Assembly: GCF_002949795.1 (NCBI RefSeq)
Contig: NZ_CP026692.1
Span: forward strand, 4,572,545-4,636,544
DNA length: 64,000 bases
Source of the DNA: Nostoc sp. 'Lobaria pulmonaria (5183) cyanobiont'
GTDB taxonomy: Bacteria > Cyanobacteriota > Cyanobacteriia > Cyanobacteriales > Nostocaceae
Reading direction: 5' to 3'
Below, piece by piece: positions 18,658 through 28,459 of this stretch. Within the stretch, counting starts at the first letter, position 1, and each line of letters starts with the position of its first letter. The notes beneath the pieces are model-generated. The model did not search any database and was not told the DNA's origin. It saw nothing but the letters and a program-made list of their open reading frames with translations. A program made the translations under genes and the position numbers.

Positions 18658-21333
18658 GTGAATTATCCTGCACCGTCTCCAGAACTTGACTTAGGGTCTA
18701 TATTTCCCTTTGAACTGGATCAGTTTCAAAAAGAAGCGATCGCGTCCCTGAACGCTGGGCGCTCCGTAGTCGTATGCGCCCCCACAGGTTCGGGCAAAAC
18801 ATTAGTCGGGGAATACGCCATTTATCGCGCCCTAGCGCGAGGAAAACGTGTATTTTATACTACTCCCTTGAAAGCGCTGTCGAATCAAAAATTACGTGAT
18901 TTTCGAGAAAAATTCGGGTTTGATCGAGTCGGACTGTTAACTGGAGATGCTTCCATTCACAGAGATGCACCGATTTTGGTGATGACCACAGAAATTTTCC
19001 GAAATATGCTCTATGGCACACCGATTGGGCAAATCGGCATCTCATTAGTAGACGTTGAAGCGGTGATACTTGATGAATGTCACTACATGAACGATCGCCA
19101 GCGCGGTACAGTTTGGGAAGAATCAATCATCTATTGTCCTCGTGAAGTGCAACTGGCAGCCCTCTCAGCAACGGTTGCCAATAGCGATCAACTCACCGAT
19201 TGGCTAAACCGCGTTCACGGCCCAACTGACTTAATTTACTCCGATTTTCGCCCAGTCCCCTTAGAATTTCACTTTTGCAATCCTAAAGGGTTATTTCCCC
19301 TGCTGAATGATAGCAAAACCAAAATTAACCCTCGGCTTCAGAAGAAAAAAGGCAAAGGGGGAGAAAGGGATAGGGGGAGAAATGGCAGACCTGAAGCTCC
19401 GGGTATAATTTTTACCCTTAGCCAGTTAGAGCAACGGGATATGCTACCAGCAATTTACTTTATCTTTAGCCGCCGGGGATGTGATAAAGCGGTGGCGGAA
19501 GTAGGTGATTTATGGCTGGTAAATAATGAAGAGTCCCAGATTTTGCGGCAACAGATTGATGACTTTTTAGCCCGCAATCCTGAAGCAGGGCGTTCTGGAC
19601 AAATTGCTCCCCTGTATCGGGGAATTGCTGCCCACCACGCTGGGATTTTACCTGCTTGGAAAGCACTGGTAGAAGAACTATTTCAGCAAGGGCTGATTAA
19701 AGTAGTATTTGCCACTGAGACACTAGCAGCGGGAATTAATATGCCCGCCCGGACAACAGTAATTTCTACCCTTTCCAAGCGTACCGATACTGGACATCGC
19801 CTGTTGAACGCTTCCGAATTTTTGCAAATGGCTGGACGAGCAGGCCGCCGGGGGATGGATAAACAAGGTCATGTGGTGACAGTCCAAACTCCCTTTGAAG
19901 GAGCTAAAGAAGCCGCGTATTTGGGAACATCTAAGCCAGACCCTCTAGTAAGCCAGTTTACGCCCAGTTACGGCATGGTACTCAACTTGCTGCAAACCCA
20001 TAGCCTAGAGCAAACCAGGGAACTGATAGAGCGCAGTTTTGGGCAGTACATGGCTACCTTGCATTTAAGACCAGAATACGATGAGATTGCCGAATTGCAA
20101 ACCCAATTAGCTCAACTTCATGAGCAAATCGCCGCAGTTGATGAAAATGAACTAGCTATTTATGAGAAATTGCGGCAACGCCTGAAGGTGGAACGCCAGA
20201 TATTGAAAACCTTGCAAGAGCAAGCACAGTCAGACCGACACGAGGAATTGGTAATGATGTTGGGCTTTGCAGTGTCAGGAACTCTGTTGAGTCTCAAGGG
20301 CAAAAATATCACAGTGTCTTCACCTGTAACCGCAGTTTTAGTAGGAAAATCGCCTGGTTCTGGTCAAGCTCCTTACTTGGTATGCTTGGGGCATGATAAT
20401 CGGTGGTATGTGGCAACCACAGGGGATGTAGTTGATTTGTATGCCGAACTGGCGCGAATTGAAGTGCCACCTGATATATTACCACCACCAGAGATGCCTT
20501 TGAAGCCAGGACAATCGCGCCGTGGTAACGAAGAAAGCTTTGCGATCGCTGTACGTATTCCCAATCCGATAGAATCTTTGCATCTGGCACCAGAAGTAGC
20601 AGAACAACTCAGTCGCACTACCGCCGTCCAAGAGCAATTAGAAGCTCATCCTCTACATCAATCAGGCAATGCAGCAACGCTTTTCAAGCGCCGCGCCCGC
20701 TATGTTGAACTAGAAGCCGAACTCGAACAGTTACAAGGACAAGTAGAGCAACAGTCACAACGTCATTGGGAAGAGTTTCTGAATTTAATTGCAATTCTGC
20801 AACACTTTGGCGCTTTAGATAACTTAGTCCCCACACAATTAGGGCGAATCGCTGCCGCCATTCGAGGCGAGAATGAATTGTGGCTGGGTTTAGTATTCGC
20901 TAGTGGCGAATTGGATAACTTAGATCCGCATCATTTAGCAGCAGCAGCAGCGGCTTTAGTGATGGAAACGCCCCGTCCAGATAGCAAAGTTAACTTTGAC
21001 CTCAGCAATGAAGTGGCAGAAGCCTTGGCAAAATTGCGGGGAATTCGCCGCCAAATGTTCCAACTACAACGGCGGTATAACGTAGCGCTGCCTATATGGT
21101 TGGAATTTGAGTTAATTGCCATAGTGGAACAATGGGCATTAGGAATGGAGTGGATAGAACTCTGCGAAAACACCACCTTGGATGAAGGCGATGTCGTGAG
21201 AATTTTGCGGCGGACGTTGGATTTGTTATCACAGATACCTCACGTTCCCCATCTGCCAGATTCTTTCCAGCGTAATGCCTATCGGGCGATGCAGTTGATT
21301 GATAGATTCCCTGTGAATGAGGTGGTTGAATAA
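18658..21333 (+). CDS. Ski2-like DEAD/DEAH RNA helicase with DSHCT domain
   Basis: 891-residue superfamily 2 helicase. Walker A in CAPTGSGKTLVGEYA (about 40-54), DECH box in ILDECHYMN (about 138-146), SAT motif in ALSATVANSD, and motif VI QMAGRAGRRGMD (about 396-407). The C-terminal DSHCT/rRNA-processing arch-type region is at about 700-885. GTG start at 18658. Residues 222-245 (KKKGKGGERDRGRNGRPE) are a low-complexity basic stretch encoded by GGGGGAGAAAGGGATAG-like repeat DNA. Likely role is RNA processing or turnover; cyanobacterial targets are unknown. Confidence 0.93.
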   Translation: MNYPAPSPELDLGSIFPFELDQFQKEAIASLNAGRSVVVCAPTGSGKTLVGEYAIYRALARGKRVFYTTPLKALSNQKLRDFREKFGFDRVGLLTGDASIHRDAPILVMTTEIFRNMLYGTPIGQIGISLVDVEAVILDECHYMNDRQRGTVWEESIIYCPREVQLAALSATVANSDQLTDWLNRVHGPTDLIYSDFRPVPLEFHFCNPKGLFPLLNDSKTKINPRLQKKKGKGGERDRGRNGRPEAPGIIFTLSQLEQRDMLPAIYFIFSRRGCDKAVAEVGDLWLVNNEESQILRQQIDDFLARNPEAGRSGQIAPLYRGIAAHHAGILPAWKALVEELFQQGLIKVVFATETLAAGINMPARTTVISTLSKRTDTGHRLLNASEFLQMAGRAGRRGMDKQGHVVTVQTPFEGAKEAAYLGTSKPDPLVSQFTPSYGMVLNLLQTHSLEQTRELIERSFGQYMATLHLRPEYDEIAELQTQLAQLHEQIAAVDENELAIYEKLRQRLKVERQILKTLQEQAQSDRHEELVMMLGFAVSGTLLSLKGKNITVSSPVTAVLVGKSPGSGQAPYLVCLGHDNRWYVATTGDVVDLYAELARIEVPPDILPPPEMPLKPGQSRRGNEESFAIAVRIPNPIESLHLAPEVAEQLSRTTAVQEQLEAHPLHQSGNAATLFKRRARYVELEAELEQLQGQVEQQSQRHWEEFLNLIAILQHFGALDNLVPTQLGRIAAAIRGENELWLGLVFASGELDNLDPHHLAAAAAALVMETPRPDSKVNFDLSNEVAEALAKLRGIRRQMFQLQRRYNVALPIWLEFELIAIVEQWALGMEWIELCENTTLDEGDVVRILRRTLDLLSQIPHVPHLPDSFQRNAYRAMQLIDRFPVNEVVE

Positions 21334-21676
21334 ACAGGATGCTCTTACGCTTTTACACGGGGACGCACAGAGAGTATTTAAAATAATTCGTCTTCCCTAA
21401 GAGCTTGCAGGGAGGGGATTAAGGGGAGCCAGTGCGGTCTTGGGGTCTGCCCAAGTGGAGCATCTGGCGTGTGGGGTGTAATAACTAGGGGAATCATAAC
21501 TAATTATGCGGACATGATATTTAGTACTTGTCTCCCCCTGCCCTTGTCCTATAAAGGTCAGTAGTTCAACTTGTATGAGTTTAAGAAACAGGTAATAATT
21601 AATCTCAATAAGTTTTGGTTTGATTAATCTCTACCACCTACCATGACAGCGCCGCAAGGAAGAGGCAGAAGCTGAA
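21334..21676. other. Helicase-pseudogene spacer
   Basis: 343 bp. Contains the diverged GCCAGTGCGGTCTTGGGG repeat (21426-21468) and AGGGGGAGA-like low-complexity sequence in reverse (GTCTCCCCCTGCCC). No gene seen. In-frame codons before 21677 (EEAEAE) look like residual coding sequence of the following pseudogene. Confidence 0.5.
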
Positions 21677-22190
21677 ATGAACAAGCTGCAAAACCCAGAG
21701 CCAGATGAGTTTATTTATCAAGTGCCTAGTTGGGAGGGTAAAGGATATGAGCGAGAGATTAAAGTGCATCCCAATCTCTCGCTTTGTATTACAGACATAG
21801 AATTTCACCATGACTTGCTAAAAAAAATTACTGAATGGGATCATCCCGTGCAATTTAAAGTTACCCCTTCAGGCAAAAGTCTAGACGAATACGGAGGATA
21901 GGTTAGGGAAGGATACACACTCATTTCTGGTAGCGGCGTGCAACGAACAATGTTAGTGGCGACTCCAAAAGGTCAGTACACAAGTGTTGATATCGAGATG
22001 ACACCTGATTTCCTCAGAACCTTTTTCCCCACAGAGGATGGAGATATTTCCCCCCAGTTGAAGTTTCTCACAAAGGGTAATGATTGGCAGACATTAATTT
22101 ACCCGGAAATTACAACCGCTATTCAAGGAATAGCACAGCAAATCGTTAACTGTCCCTACCAAGGGATGATAAAGCGGATGTATATTACCT
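21659..22190 (+). pseudogene. Broken AraC-family (PchR-like) regulator, sensor half only
   Basis: A single frame reads EEAEAEMNKLQ…DEFIYQVPSWEGKGYERE…WDHPVQFKVTPSGKSLDEYGG, then TAG at 21899-21901, then continues in the same frame GYTLISGSGVQRTMLVATPKGQ…VDIEMTPDFLRTFF…NDWQT…NCPYQGMIKRMYI. This is the N-terminal effector domain of the PchR-type AraC regulators common in cyanobacteria (often iron or siderophore related). The C-terminal helix-turn-helix domain is absent: similarity stops after KRMYI and the frame ends at 22234. The start region also lacks a convincing ATG for a full-length protein. Internal stop plus loss of DNA-binding domain make it a pseudogene. Confidence 0.8.
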
Positions 22191-22311
22191 TTATTTTTAA
22201 TAGAAAGTCGGCGAAAAACTCCATCCGCTTCTAAGTGGAGAGGGATAGCTGCTCGTCGGCATTGGGCATTAGTGATTCTTGACCATGCCCCATGCCTCAT
22301 TCCCCATACCC

Positions 22312-22345
22312 AAAAACTCCACCCACTAGGGGGTGGAGTTTTTCA
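22312..22345 (+). terminator. Strong rho-independent terminator
   Basis: AAAACTCCACCC / GGGTGGAGTTTTT, 12-bp stem with ACTAGG loop and a T-run. It may be the original terminator of the broken AraC-type gene. Confidence 0.8.
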
Positions 22346-22517
22346 TTTAAGGGGTTTGAAATAGTACTACAAACCGCCCTAACAATCAATTTACATTTGA
22401 CCAAATAATAGTAGTGGTACGTAGTTAAAAATGCTTTTTTGGTTTCGTATATCTTTTATACGTGATTAATCACGTGTATCTAACAAAAGTTATAGTCGCT
22501 ATCAGCGCTATTCAATC

Positions 22518-22898
22518 TTAGTACACCAAGTTTCCAGTACCCTGCAACTGACGTAAAGAATTTATACATAATGGACAGTCGCAGCCAAATACTCTAATTG
22601 CAGCGTCGCTTTCCTCTTCAGTAAAGTTCAACATGGCAACATTCCGATCTGATACTGATGTTACAATAGTTGAGGAACTTGTAGAGGTATACGGACGTTT
22701 TCTCTCCGAATCTCGAATGCACACAAAATCTTTTCCACCATGTGGGTTAGTAATACAGGTACGACCGTCTTGTGTGTGCAGTAATCGCTGTGTAATGCTA
22801 CCACTAGCATGGGCAGGATGAAATGCCACCAGCGTAGACATCATTGATACAAAAATTGAGGAAGTGGAAAGCAAATTCAAGAGAATTTTTTTGTTCAT
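22518..22898 (-). CDS. Small exported hypothetical protein with Cys motifs
   Basis: 126 residues. Signal peptide of about 31 residues (MNKKILLNLLSTSSIFVSMM … AHASG). The mature part has five cysteines: one in GRTCITNPHGG, one in KDFVCIRDS, and three in FGCDCPLCINSLRQL near the end. The C-terminal half (LNFTEEESDAAIRVFGCDCPLCIN) looks like a conserved unit in Nostoc hypothetical proteins. Possibly periplasmic and disulfide-bonded or metal-binding. No assigned function; it lies upstream of and divergent from the Zn/Cd ATPase. Confidence 0.75.
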   Translation of the reverse strand: MNKKILLNLLSTSSIFVSMMSTLVAFHPAHASGSITQRLLHTQDGRTCITNPHGGKDFVCIRDSERKRPYTSTSSSTIVTSVSDRNVAMLNFTEEESDAAIRVFGCDCPLCINSLRQLQGTGNLVY

Positions 22899-23474
22899 AG
22901 ATTTCCTTGAAAAAATTGTCTACTAGATTAGGGTATTCGATTAACATTCAAACTTCAAGTAAATTTTCCCTGAGAATAGCTAGATAGACACTTGTTACCC
23001 AAGAAAGTTCCATCTCTACACAAGTTTGATCTGAAATTATTTACTACAGCATAATTCAGCAATCAAATAAGCTTGATATCTAGCATTTAGACGCAACGTT
23101 ATGTAATTCAGCAAATTTAAATCCGCTGTATATTCCCAAGATGGTGATTGTTTGCTTGATGTAAGTATAAGAGCTTAATTTAGATTAAACCTCATAATTA
23201 GCAGATATAGCTCTTTAAATTCTTATAGAGAGCGATTTATCGCTCACTACGAACAAAAGTTATATCTTAGATTATTCTATCCAATTGAGAACCGTTATCG
23301 CTATCTCTACCAGATTATAAAACTTAATTTTAACCAAAAGATAGCGTATATATTTAGCAATAATTTTGATATAGATTCTCGTTCTTAAAATATTAACTTG
23401 TAAAAACTTCTTTTTTTCATTACATTTGAAAAAAGGCTCATCTCTCAATTAATTTACTAGCCTACAAGGGAAAA
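22899..23474. other. Divergent intergenic region upstream of the P-type ATPase
   Basis: 576 bp, strongly AT-rich. Holds a small hairpin repeat GAGCGATTTATCGCTC at 23231-23246. I looked for Zur- or SmtB-type dyads near the ATPase start and saw none I would call. Promoters for both flanking genes are expected here. Confidence 0.5.
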
Positions 23475-25469
23475 ATGAAGCAGAAAGTACATTCAGAATC
23501 TTCAGGTTGTTGCAACAGTGAACATGACCATCACGAGAATCATAACCATGTTCATAATCACAATCATGATGAGAATCATAACCATGACCACAATCACGAC
23601 CACGGTGGAGAATTCAATCTAAAAAATGAGTTATTGCCTTTGGTAATGATTTTAAGTTTATATGCACCGGGTGTAATTTTTGAAAATCAGTTACACAATA
23701 CATTCTATTCAATAGGTGAATATCTGCTTTTCATCCCTGCTTATTTATTAAGTGGATGGAGTGTTTTAAAAACTGCTGGGCGCAATATACTCAAAGGTAG
23801 AGTTTTTGATGAAACGTTTTTAATGACGGTAGCAACATTAGGAGCGATCGCAATTCATAAATTACCCGAAGCGGTCGGAGTCATGTTATTTTACAAAATT
23901 GGAGAATTGTTTCAAGATATTGCCATCAGTCGCTCCCGTAATTCGATCAAATCATTATTGGAAATACGCCCGGACTATGCAAATATCCAAATAGAAGGAG
24001 AACTGAAAAAAGTATCGCCAGAAACAGTAAATATTGGAGATATTATCGTTGTAAAGCCTGGAGAAAAGATTCCCTTAGATGGCGAAATTATAGATGGTAC
24101 TTCGCAAGTTGATACATCTGCATTAACTGGAGAATCTGTACCACGAACGGTAAGAATTGGAGAAACAGTTTTTGCTGGGACGATAAATAAAATAGGTGCG
24201 CTCGTCATTAGAGTCACAAAACTATTTGATGAATCTTCCATTGCCAAGATTTTAGACTTGGTGCAAAATGCCAAAAGTAAAAAAGCAGCAACAGAAAAGT
24301 TTATTACTAAATTTGCCCGATATTATACCCCAATAGTAGTTTTTACATCTTTAGCAGTTGCAATATTACCTCCTTTATTCATTTCGGGTGCAACTTCTTC
24401 TGAATGGGTTTATCGTGCTCTGATTTTACTAGTTATCTCCTGTCCGTGTGGACTCGTTATCAGTATTCCATTAGGTTACTTTGGAGGTGTGGGAGGTGCA
24501 GCTAAACGTGGTATTTTGGTCAAAGGCTCTACTTTTTTAGATACTTTAAATGCAGTTAATACAGTTGTTTTTGATAAAACTGGAACGTTAACTAAAGGGG
24601 TGTTCAAAGTAGTAGAAATAGTACCATTAAATGGCTGGAGTGAACAAGAACTGCTGCTATTAGCTGCCAAAGTAGAATCGCACTCAAATCATCCCATCGC
24701 TCAATCTATCTGCAAGGCTTATGGTGGAAAAACCGATGAATTTGAGATCAGAGATTATGAAGAAATAGCAGGCTATGGAATTAAAGCCAAAATTGCAAAT
24801 AGGGTAGTGATAGCGGGAAGCGATCGCCTATTACATAGAGAGAAGATTTCTCACGATAATTGCCAGTTAGAGGGAACAGTTATTCATCTAGCAGTGGATG
24901 ATATTTACGCTGGCTATATTGTCATTGCTGATGAGATCAAAGAAGATGCTAGACAAGCTATTCAAGCACTCAAGCAAATGGGTGTAGAGAGAATAGTAAT
25001 GTTGACAGGAGATAATCAAGCGAGCGCATCCCGAATTGCTCAACAGCTAGGCATAGATGCTTACGAAGCAGAGTTATTACCAGAAGAAAAAGTCAATGCC
25101 ATTGAGAAGTTACTCAGCACCGTTGGTAAGCATAGTAAAGTTGCCTTTATTGGGGATGGTATTAATGATGCGCCAGTGATTGCTAGAGCAGATGTTGGTA
25201 TAGCAATGGGTGGGTTAGGCTCAGATGCAGCAATCGAAACTGCGGATATTGTAATCGTCACAGATGCACCATCCAAAGTAGCAGAAGCAATCCAAATCGC
25301 CAGAAAAACTCGCAAAATTGTTTGGCAAAATATTGGGTTTGCGTTAGCAATAAAAGGTGTATTTATTGGATTGGGTATTTTAGGGATAGCGACAATGTGG
25401 GAAGCTGTATTTGCTGACGTTGGAGTAGCAATGCTGGCAATTTTAAATGCAACTAGAGCGATGAAATAA
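23475..25469 (+). CDS. Zn/Cd/Co-type P1B ATPase with His-rich N-terminus
   Basis: Heavy-metal efflux P-type ATPase, 664 residues. Instead of a ferredoxin-like CxxC metal domain it begins with a Cys pair (GCCNSEH) and a His/Asn/Asp-rich tail, residues about 17-48, built from HDHNHDH-like repeats. CPC metal motif at residues 323-325 (ISCPCGL), phosphorylated Asp at 367 (DKTGTLTKG), actuator TGES, hinge GDGINDAP. The membrane-8 motif MLAILNATRAMK and the CPCGLV context fit zinc/cadmium/cobalt (ZntA/ZiaA-like) rather than copper. The metal is inferred. A periplasmic-type protein gene follows 67 bp downstream. Confidence 0.93.
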   Translation: MKQKVHSESSGCCNSEHDHHENHNHVHNHNHDENHNHDHNHDHGGEFNLKNELLPLVMILSLYAPGVIFENQLHNTFYSIGEYLLFIPAYLLSGWSVLKTAGRNILKGRVFDETFLMTVATLGAIAIHKLPEAVGVMLFYKIGELFQDIAISRSRNSIKSLLEIRPDYANIQIEGELKKVSPETVNIGDIIVVKPGEKIPLDGEIIDGTSQVDTSALTGESVPRTVRIGETVFAGTINKIGALVIRVTKLFDESSIAKILDLVQNAKSKKAATEKFITKFARYYTPIVVFTSLAVAILPPLFISGATSSEWVYRALILLVISCPCGLVISIPLGYFGGVGGAAKRGILVKGSTFLDTLNAVNTVVFDKTGTLTKGVFKVVEIVPLNGWSEQELLLLAAKVESHSNHPIAQSICKAYGGKTDEFEIRDYEEIAGYGIKAKIANRVVIAGSDRLLHREKISHDNCQLEGTVIHLAVDDIYAGYIVIADEIKEDARQAIQALKQMGVERIVMLTGDNQASASRIAQQLGIDAYEAELLPEEKVNAIEKLLSTVGKHSKVAFIGDGINDAPVIARADVGIAMGGLGSDAAIETADIVIVTDAPSKVAEAIQIARKTRKIVWQNIGFALAIKGVFIGLGILGIATMWEAVFADVGVAMLAILNATRAMK

Positions 25470-25563
25470 AATTTTTGAAAATCGGTAATCTGTAATTGGG
25501 AAATTGTAGTAGTTAAACTATGAGTACTTCTTACTTATGTTCTACTATCCAATAATAGAACCT

Positions 25564-26238
25564 ATGAATTCATCAATCAAAGTCATTGCTACAGCTACTT
25601 TAGCTTTACTGCTATATTCAGCAAACCAAGCCTTTGCACTACCCCAGAAAATCAATCATCCAGTGACTGTTGCTAAATTGCAACCCTTAAAAGATACCTT
25701 AATTGTTCCTGGAGAACGAGTGGGGCCAATCACACGCAAAACCACCAAGCAGGATTTAGTCAAACTGTTTGGTGTGTCCCGCCTGGTTGATAAAACTATC
25801 TCTGGTGCTGAAGGAATAGGTAGTTTTGCAGCTACTCAGTTAAATCTAAATCAGGGGTGCTCTCTGTTAGTAGTCTGGAGTGATAATACTCGTACCAAAC
25901 CTCTAGATGTCCGTAACCTGGGTTCAGCTTGGAAAACCCGCGAAGGTATTGGAGTGGGAACCCCTTTGAGCGAATTACGTAAAAAATTAGGTAATTTTAA
26001 ACTTTATGGATTGGCGTGGGACTATGGCGGTACTATTTTGTTGGATAGTAGTCAATTATCCCGTTATCAAGGCAAACTCATTTTACGAGTAGATACGGCT
26101 CCCAATGCTTCTGAGAAGTTCCCCAATGACTACCAAGCTGTGTCTGGGGATGCTACTTTTCCCTCCAGCAATCCCCACTGGAAATCTTTGGGAATTAGGC
26201 TAGCAGAAATTATCGTTATATTGAATCCAAGTGAGTAG
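25564..26238 (+). CDS. Predicted exported protein of unknown function
   Basis: The frame opens at an ATG at 25537, but the internal ATG at 25564 gives a clean signal peptide (MNSSIKVIATATLALLLY … ANQAFA), so that start is preferred. The mature protein (about 200 residues) has PGERVGPITRKTTKQDLVKLFG and GIGVGTPLSELRKKLGNF, motifs suggestive of a repeated small fold that occurs in cyanobacterial and proteobacterial lipoprotein-like hypotheticals. It follows the metal ATPase on the same strand, so co-transcription is possible. Function not recognised. Confidence 0.78.
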   Translation: MNSSIKVIATATLALLLYSANQAFALPQKINHPVTVAKLQPLKDTLIVPGERVGPITRKTTKQDLVKLFGVSRLVDKTISGAEGIGSFAATQLNLNQGCSLLVVWSDNTRTKPLDVRNLGSAWKTREGIGVGTPLSELRKKLGNFKLYGLAWDYGGTILLDSSQLSRYQGKLILRVDTAPNASEKFPNDYQAVSGDATFPSSNPHWKSLGIRLAEIIVILNPSE

Positions 26239-26852
26239 TGGTATGCTAAACATCTGTTTGCTTGCTAGGGCGTAGAGTAACTATGAAGACAAGGTTCTCA
26301 TACTGAGGCTTTGAGGCTGGTAAAGTAGTTAAGTTTCAATTAGAACAGCAGCCTCTTGATAACATACAGAACTGGCACATCTTAGCGATGAACTGGATAA
26401 AATTGAGTCTGGATTGCAATCATGAGATTTATGTAAATATACAGTTATTTGGTGTATGTAAATCAGAATTTACTCACCTATAAACAAAGAAAATAGAGAT
26501 ATTCAGTTAATTGGTGTTTGTTTATACTATTTCAATTCTTTGTAGTCGTTATACTCAGAACTTAGGTTCTACCTGGGAATTAGGAAGTGGCTTTGCCACT
26601 TCTTTTTATTTATCTGGTACTCCAATAAAAAATCGATTAAAAATTAAAAGTAACTTTGTTAAAATTTTAACTTTTATTAAGTGTTATAGTATTTTGCAAA
26701 ATACCTGCTAAACATTCATTGCTAGAGGCGTACATCTATACGCCCCTACAAATGATTCATTTCTTGCAAAGGTTGTTGACAATAGTTATGATATCGCGTG
26801 CATTTAATTGGCCAAGCAGTCTGACGAATTTCTGGTCATAATAAACATGATG
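26239..26852. other. 614-bp gene-free region with an orphan terminator
   Basis: No credible protein gene. A near-duplicate 18-mer (CAGTTATTTGGTGTATG at about 26443 and CAGTTAATTGGTGTTTG at about 26504) and a strong terminator (26584-26607) are present. The terminator lies 345 bp past the previous stop codon, so a small RNA ending there is possible. A short palindromic repeat AGGCGTACATCTATACGCCCC occurs near 26726. Confidence 0.5.
26584..26607 (+). terminator. Strong terminator, GAAGTGGC-TTT-GCCACTTC-TTTTT
   Basis: Perfect 8-bp stem with TTT loop and a five-T tail. A smaller AGAAC/GTTCT hairpin precedes it at about 26556-26569. Confidence 0.8.
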
Positions 26853-27941
26853 TTAGTCATTACTCATTGTATCTTCCCATCTGTCACGCTTGGGCTTGCT
26901 CTCCACATCGCGCGATCGCATTTCTTGCCAAGTCCCCCACATTAGGGATTGCTGTTTTTCAACATAGTTAATAAACTGCATAATTGAGTAATCTGCTTTA
27001 ATGGGAGTTTTCAAATCAAACTGAATTGTTTGAAGAATCTTGATGTCACCCATGAGAAAGTATTTAGCTGCAATCTTAGTCAGCCATAGGACAACTCGAT
27101 TGCATAACCAACCAAAAATTCCTTTACGTTTTTTAGTCATCAACAGAACTTGACCTTCAGTTTTCCCCCCTTCGTAGAGGCGAACTGCAACCATCATGTG
27201 GATATGGAAGAAATCAGGGCCAATTGTCACAATGCCAATGCTACCGTACCAATAGCAAATACTGTAAGTTATGACATTTTTGTAGAAAAGACGGATGAGC
27301 TTAATCAAAAAGAAATTGTCTTTGATGGGTGTAGTATTACTGAAGATAATTGCATTCTCGTTCAGTTCGTGTCTTTCAAAAATAATTTCTAGTGGCAATT
27401 TGTGAACTGTATTGAGGTGTTGAGCATCAATTGCATTAATCATCACCACATTGGGGTGACAATTCAGTAAGAAGTGGGAATGAATGGCGACATCACACTC
27501 TTTCTGTTCTAACTCTGGAACAAAAGGTAGAGGTTGTTGCGGTATTTCTCCAGTCCAAACCCAAATCATCCCATATTTTTCAGCAGTGGGCCAAGTTTGT
27601 AACTTTACGGAAGGCGGCACATCTAAACATGGGATATCAATACACATCCCCTCAGCATCAAATTTCCAGTGGTGGAAAAAACAACGTAGTGCATTACCCT
27701 CAACTTTCCCTTCAGCAAGGTGAGCGCCCATGTGGGGACAGTAGGCATCTAAGGTAACTACTCTTTTATCTTTACCACGGTAAATTACTAATTCTCTACC
27801 CAAAATCGTGACAGGTTTTACTTCACCCACCCGCAGATTTTGAGAAGGTATTACCCAATACCATCCCTCAATAAAACGCTCTGGATTATTGAAAATTTTA
27901 GGTTTACGGATTGAGCTATAAGTCTGCGAGTTGAGATTCAT
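26853..27941 (-). CDS. Rieske-type ring-hydroxylating oxygenase, alpha subunit family
   Basis: 362 residues. N-terminal Rieske [2Fe-2S] domain with CPHMGAHLAEG and CFFHHWKF (C-x-H … C-x2-H, about residues 67-89). The C-terminal catalytic domain carries the non-haem iron motif in NAIDAQHLNTVH (D-x2-H-x4-H). Related to cyanobacterial and plant oxygenases such as phenylpropionate-dioxygenase-like and PAO/CAO-like proteins; the substrate is not known. It stands alone between the metal-transport genes, and its promoter would lie in the AT-rich 28.0 kb region. Confidence 0.9.
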   Translation of the reverse strand: MNLNSQTYSSIRKPKIFNNPERFIEGWYWVIPSQNLRVGEVKPVTILGRELVIYRGKDKRVVTLDAYCPHMGAHLAEGKVEGNALRCFFHHWKFDAEGMCIDIPCLDVPPSVKLQTWPTAEKYGMIWVWTGEIPQQPLPFVPELEQKECDVAIHSHFLLNCHPNVVMINAIDAQHLNTVHKLPLEIIFERHELNENAIIFSNTTPIKDNFFLIKLIRLFYKNVITYSICYWYGSIGIVTIGPDFFHIHMMVAVRLYEGGKTEGQVLLMTKKRKGIFGWLCNRVVLWLTKIAAKYFLMGDIKILQTIQFDLKTPIKADYSIMQFINYVEKQQSLMWGTWQEMRSRDVESKPKRDRWEDTMSND

Positions 27942-28459
27942 TTTTATGGTTTCACTTGAAGTGAAGCAGTTGATCTAGAATTAACATGGGAACTCAAAAA
28001 AAACAGTTACTTTCAGTACCATGAGAAACAGCTATCCAATAAATGGATAAAATTCATCAGGTAAAATTATTGAGTAAATTTTATTAAAATGTCAAATTCA
28101 TGCCAATTCAATATCAGCTAAATTTTCAAATATCTATTATAAATAGATATCTGAAAACTGAAAATTTAGTAAAATCTCTAATTAGATAAAAATTTTAAAT
28201 ACCTATGCCAATATTTTGCTCAACTATCAAACTAAACTGCGTCCACGTTGAAAACCGTAGTTCTGTATGAATAGAAAAACCCTCATCCCCCAGCCCCTTC
28301 TCCCAATATTGGGAGAAGGGGAGCCGGAAAGAAGTCCCTCTCCCAAGTAGGGAGAGGGATTTAGGGTGAGGGCAAAAACTACGGTTCTCAACATAGATGA
28401 GGTTTACTTAATAATTAGAAAAATATGTAATAATAATTACAAGAGTTGAAAAATCTACT
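27942..28459. other. Intergenic region upstream of merR with a large inverted repeat
   Basis: 518 bp. The first 300 bp are AT-rich. 28246-28391 is a large dispersed hairpin repeat (separate entry). The rest, just before 28460, should hold the merR promoter; no clear dyad seen. Confidence 0.5.
28246..28391. repeat. Large hairpin repeat (146 bp)
   Basis: Outer arms GTTGAAAACCGTAGTT and AACTACGGTTCTCAAC are inverted. Inside are CCCTTCTCCCAATATTGGGAGAAGGGG and CCCTCTCCCAAGTAGGGAGAGGG hairpins, and CCCTCATCCC pairs with GGGTGAGGG. This nested structure is the kind of dispersed element found in many filamentous cyanobacteria. A related shorter piece is at 51358-51405. Confidence 0.75.

Noticed and set aside
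26511..26711. 66-codon frame in the 26.2-26.8 kb spacer
   Set aside because: Runs straight through a strong terminator hairpin, so translation of it is unlikely.
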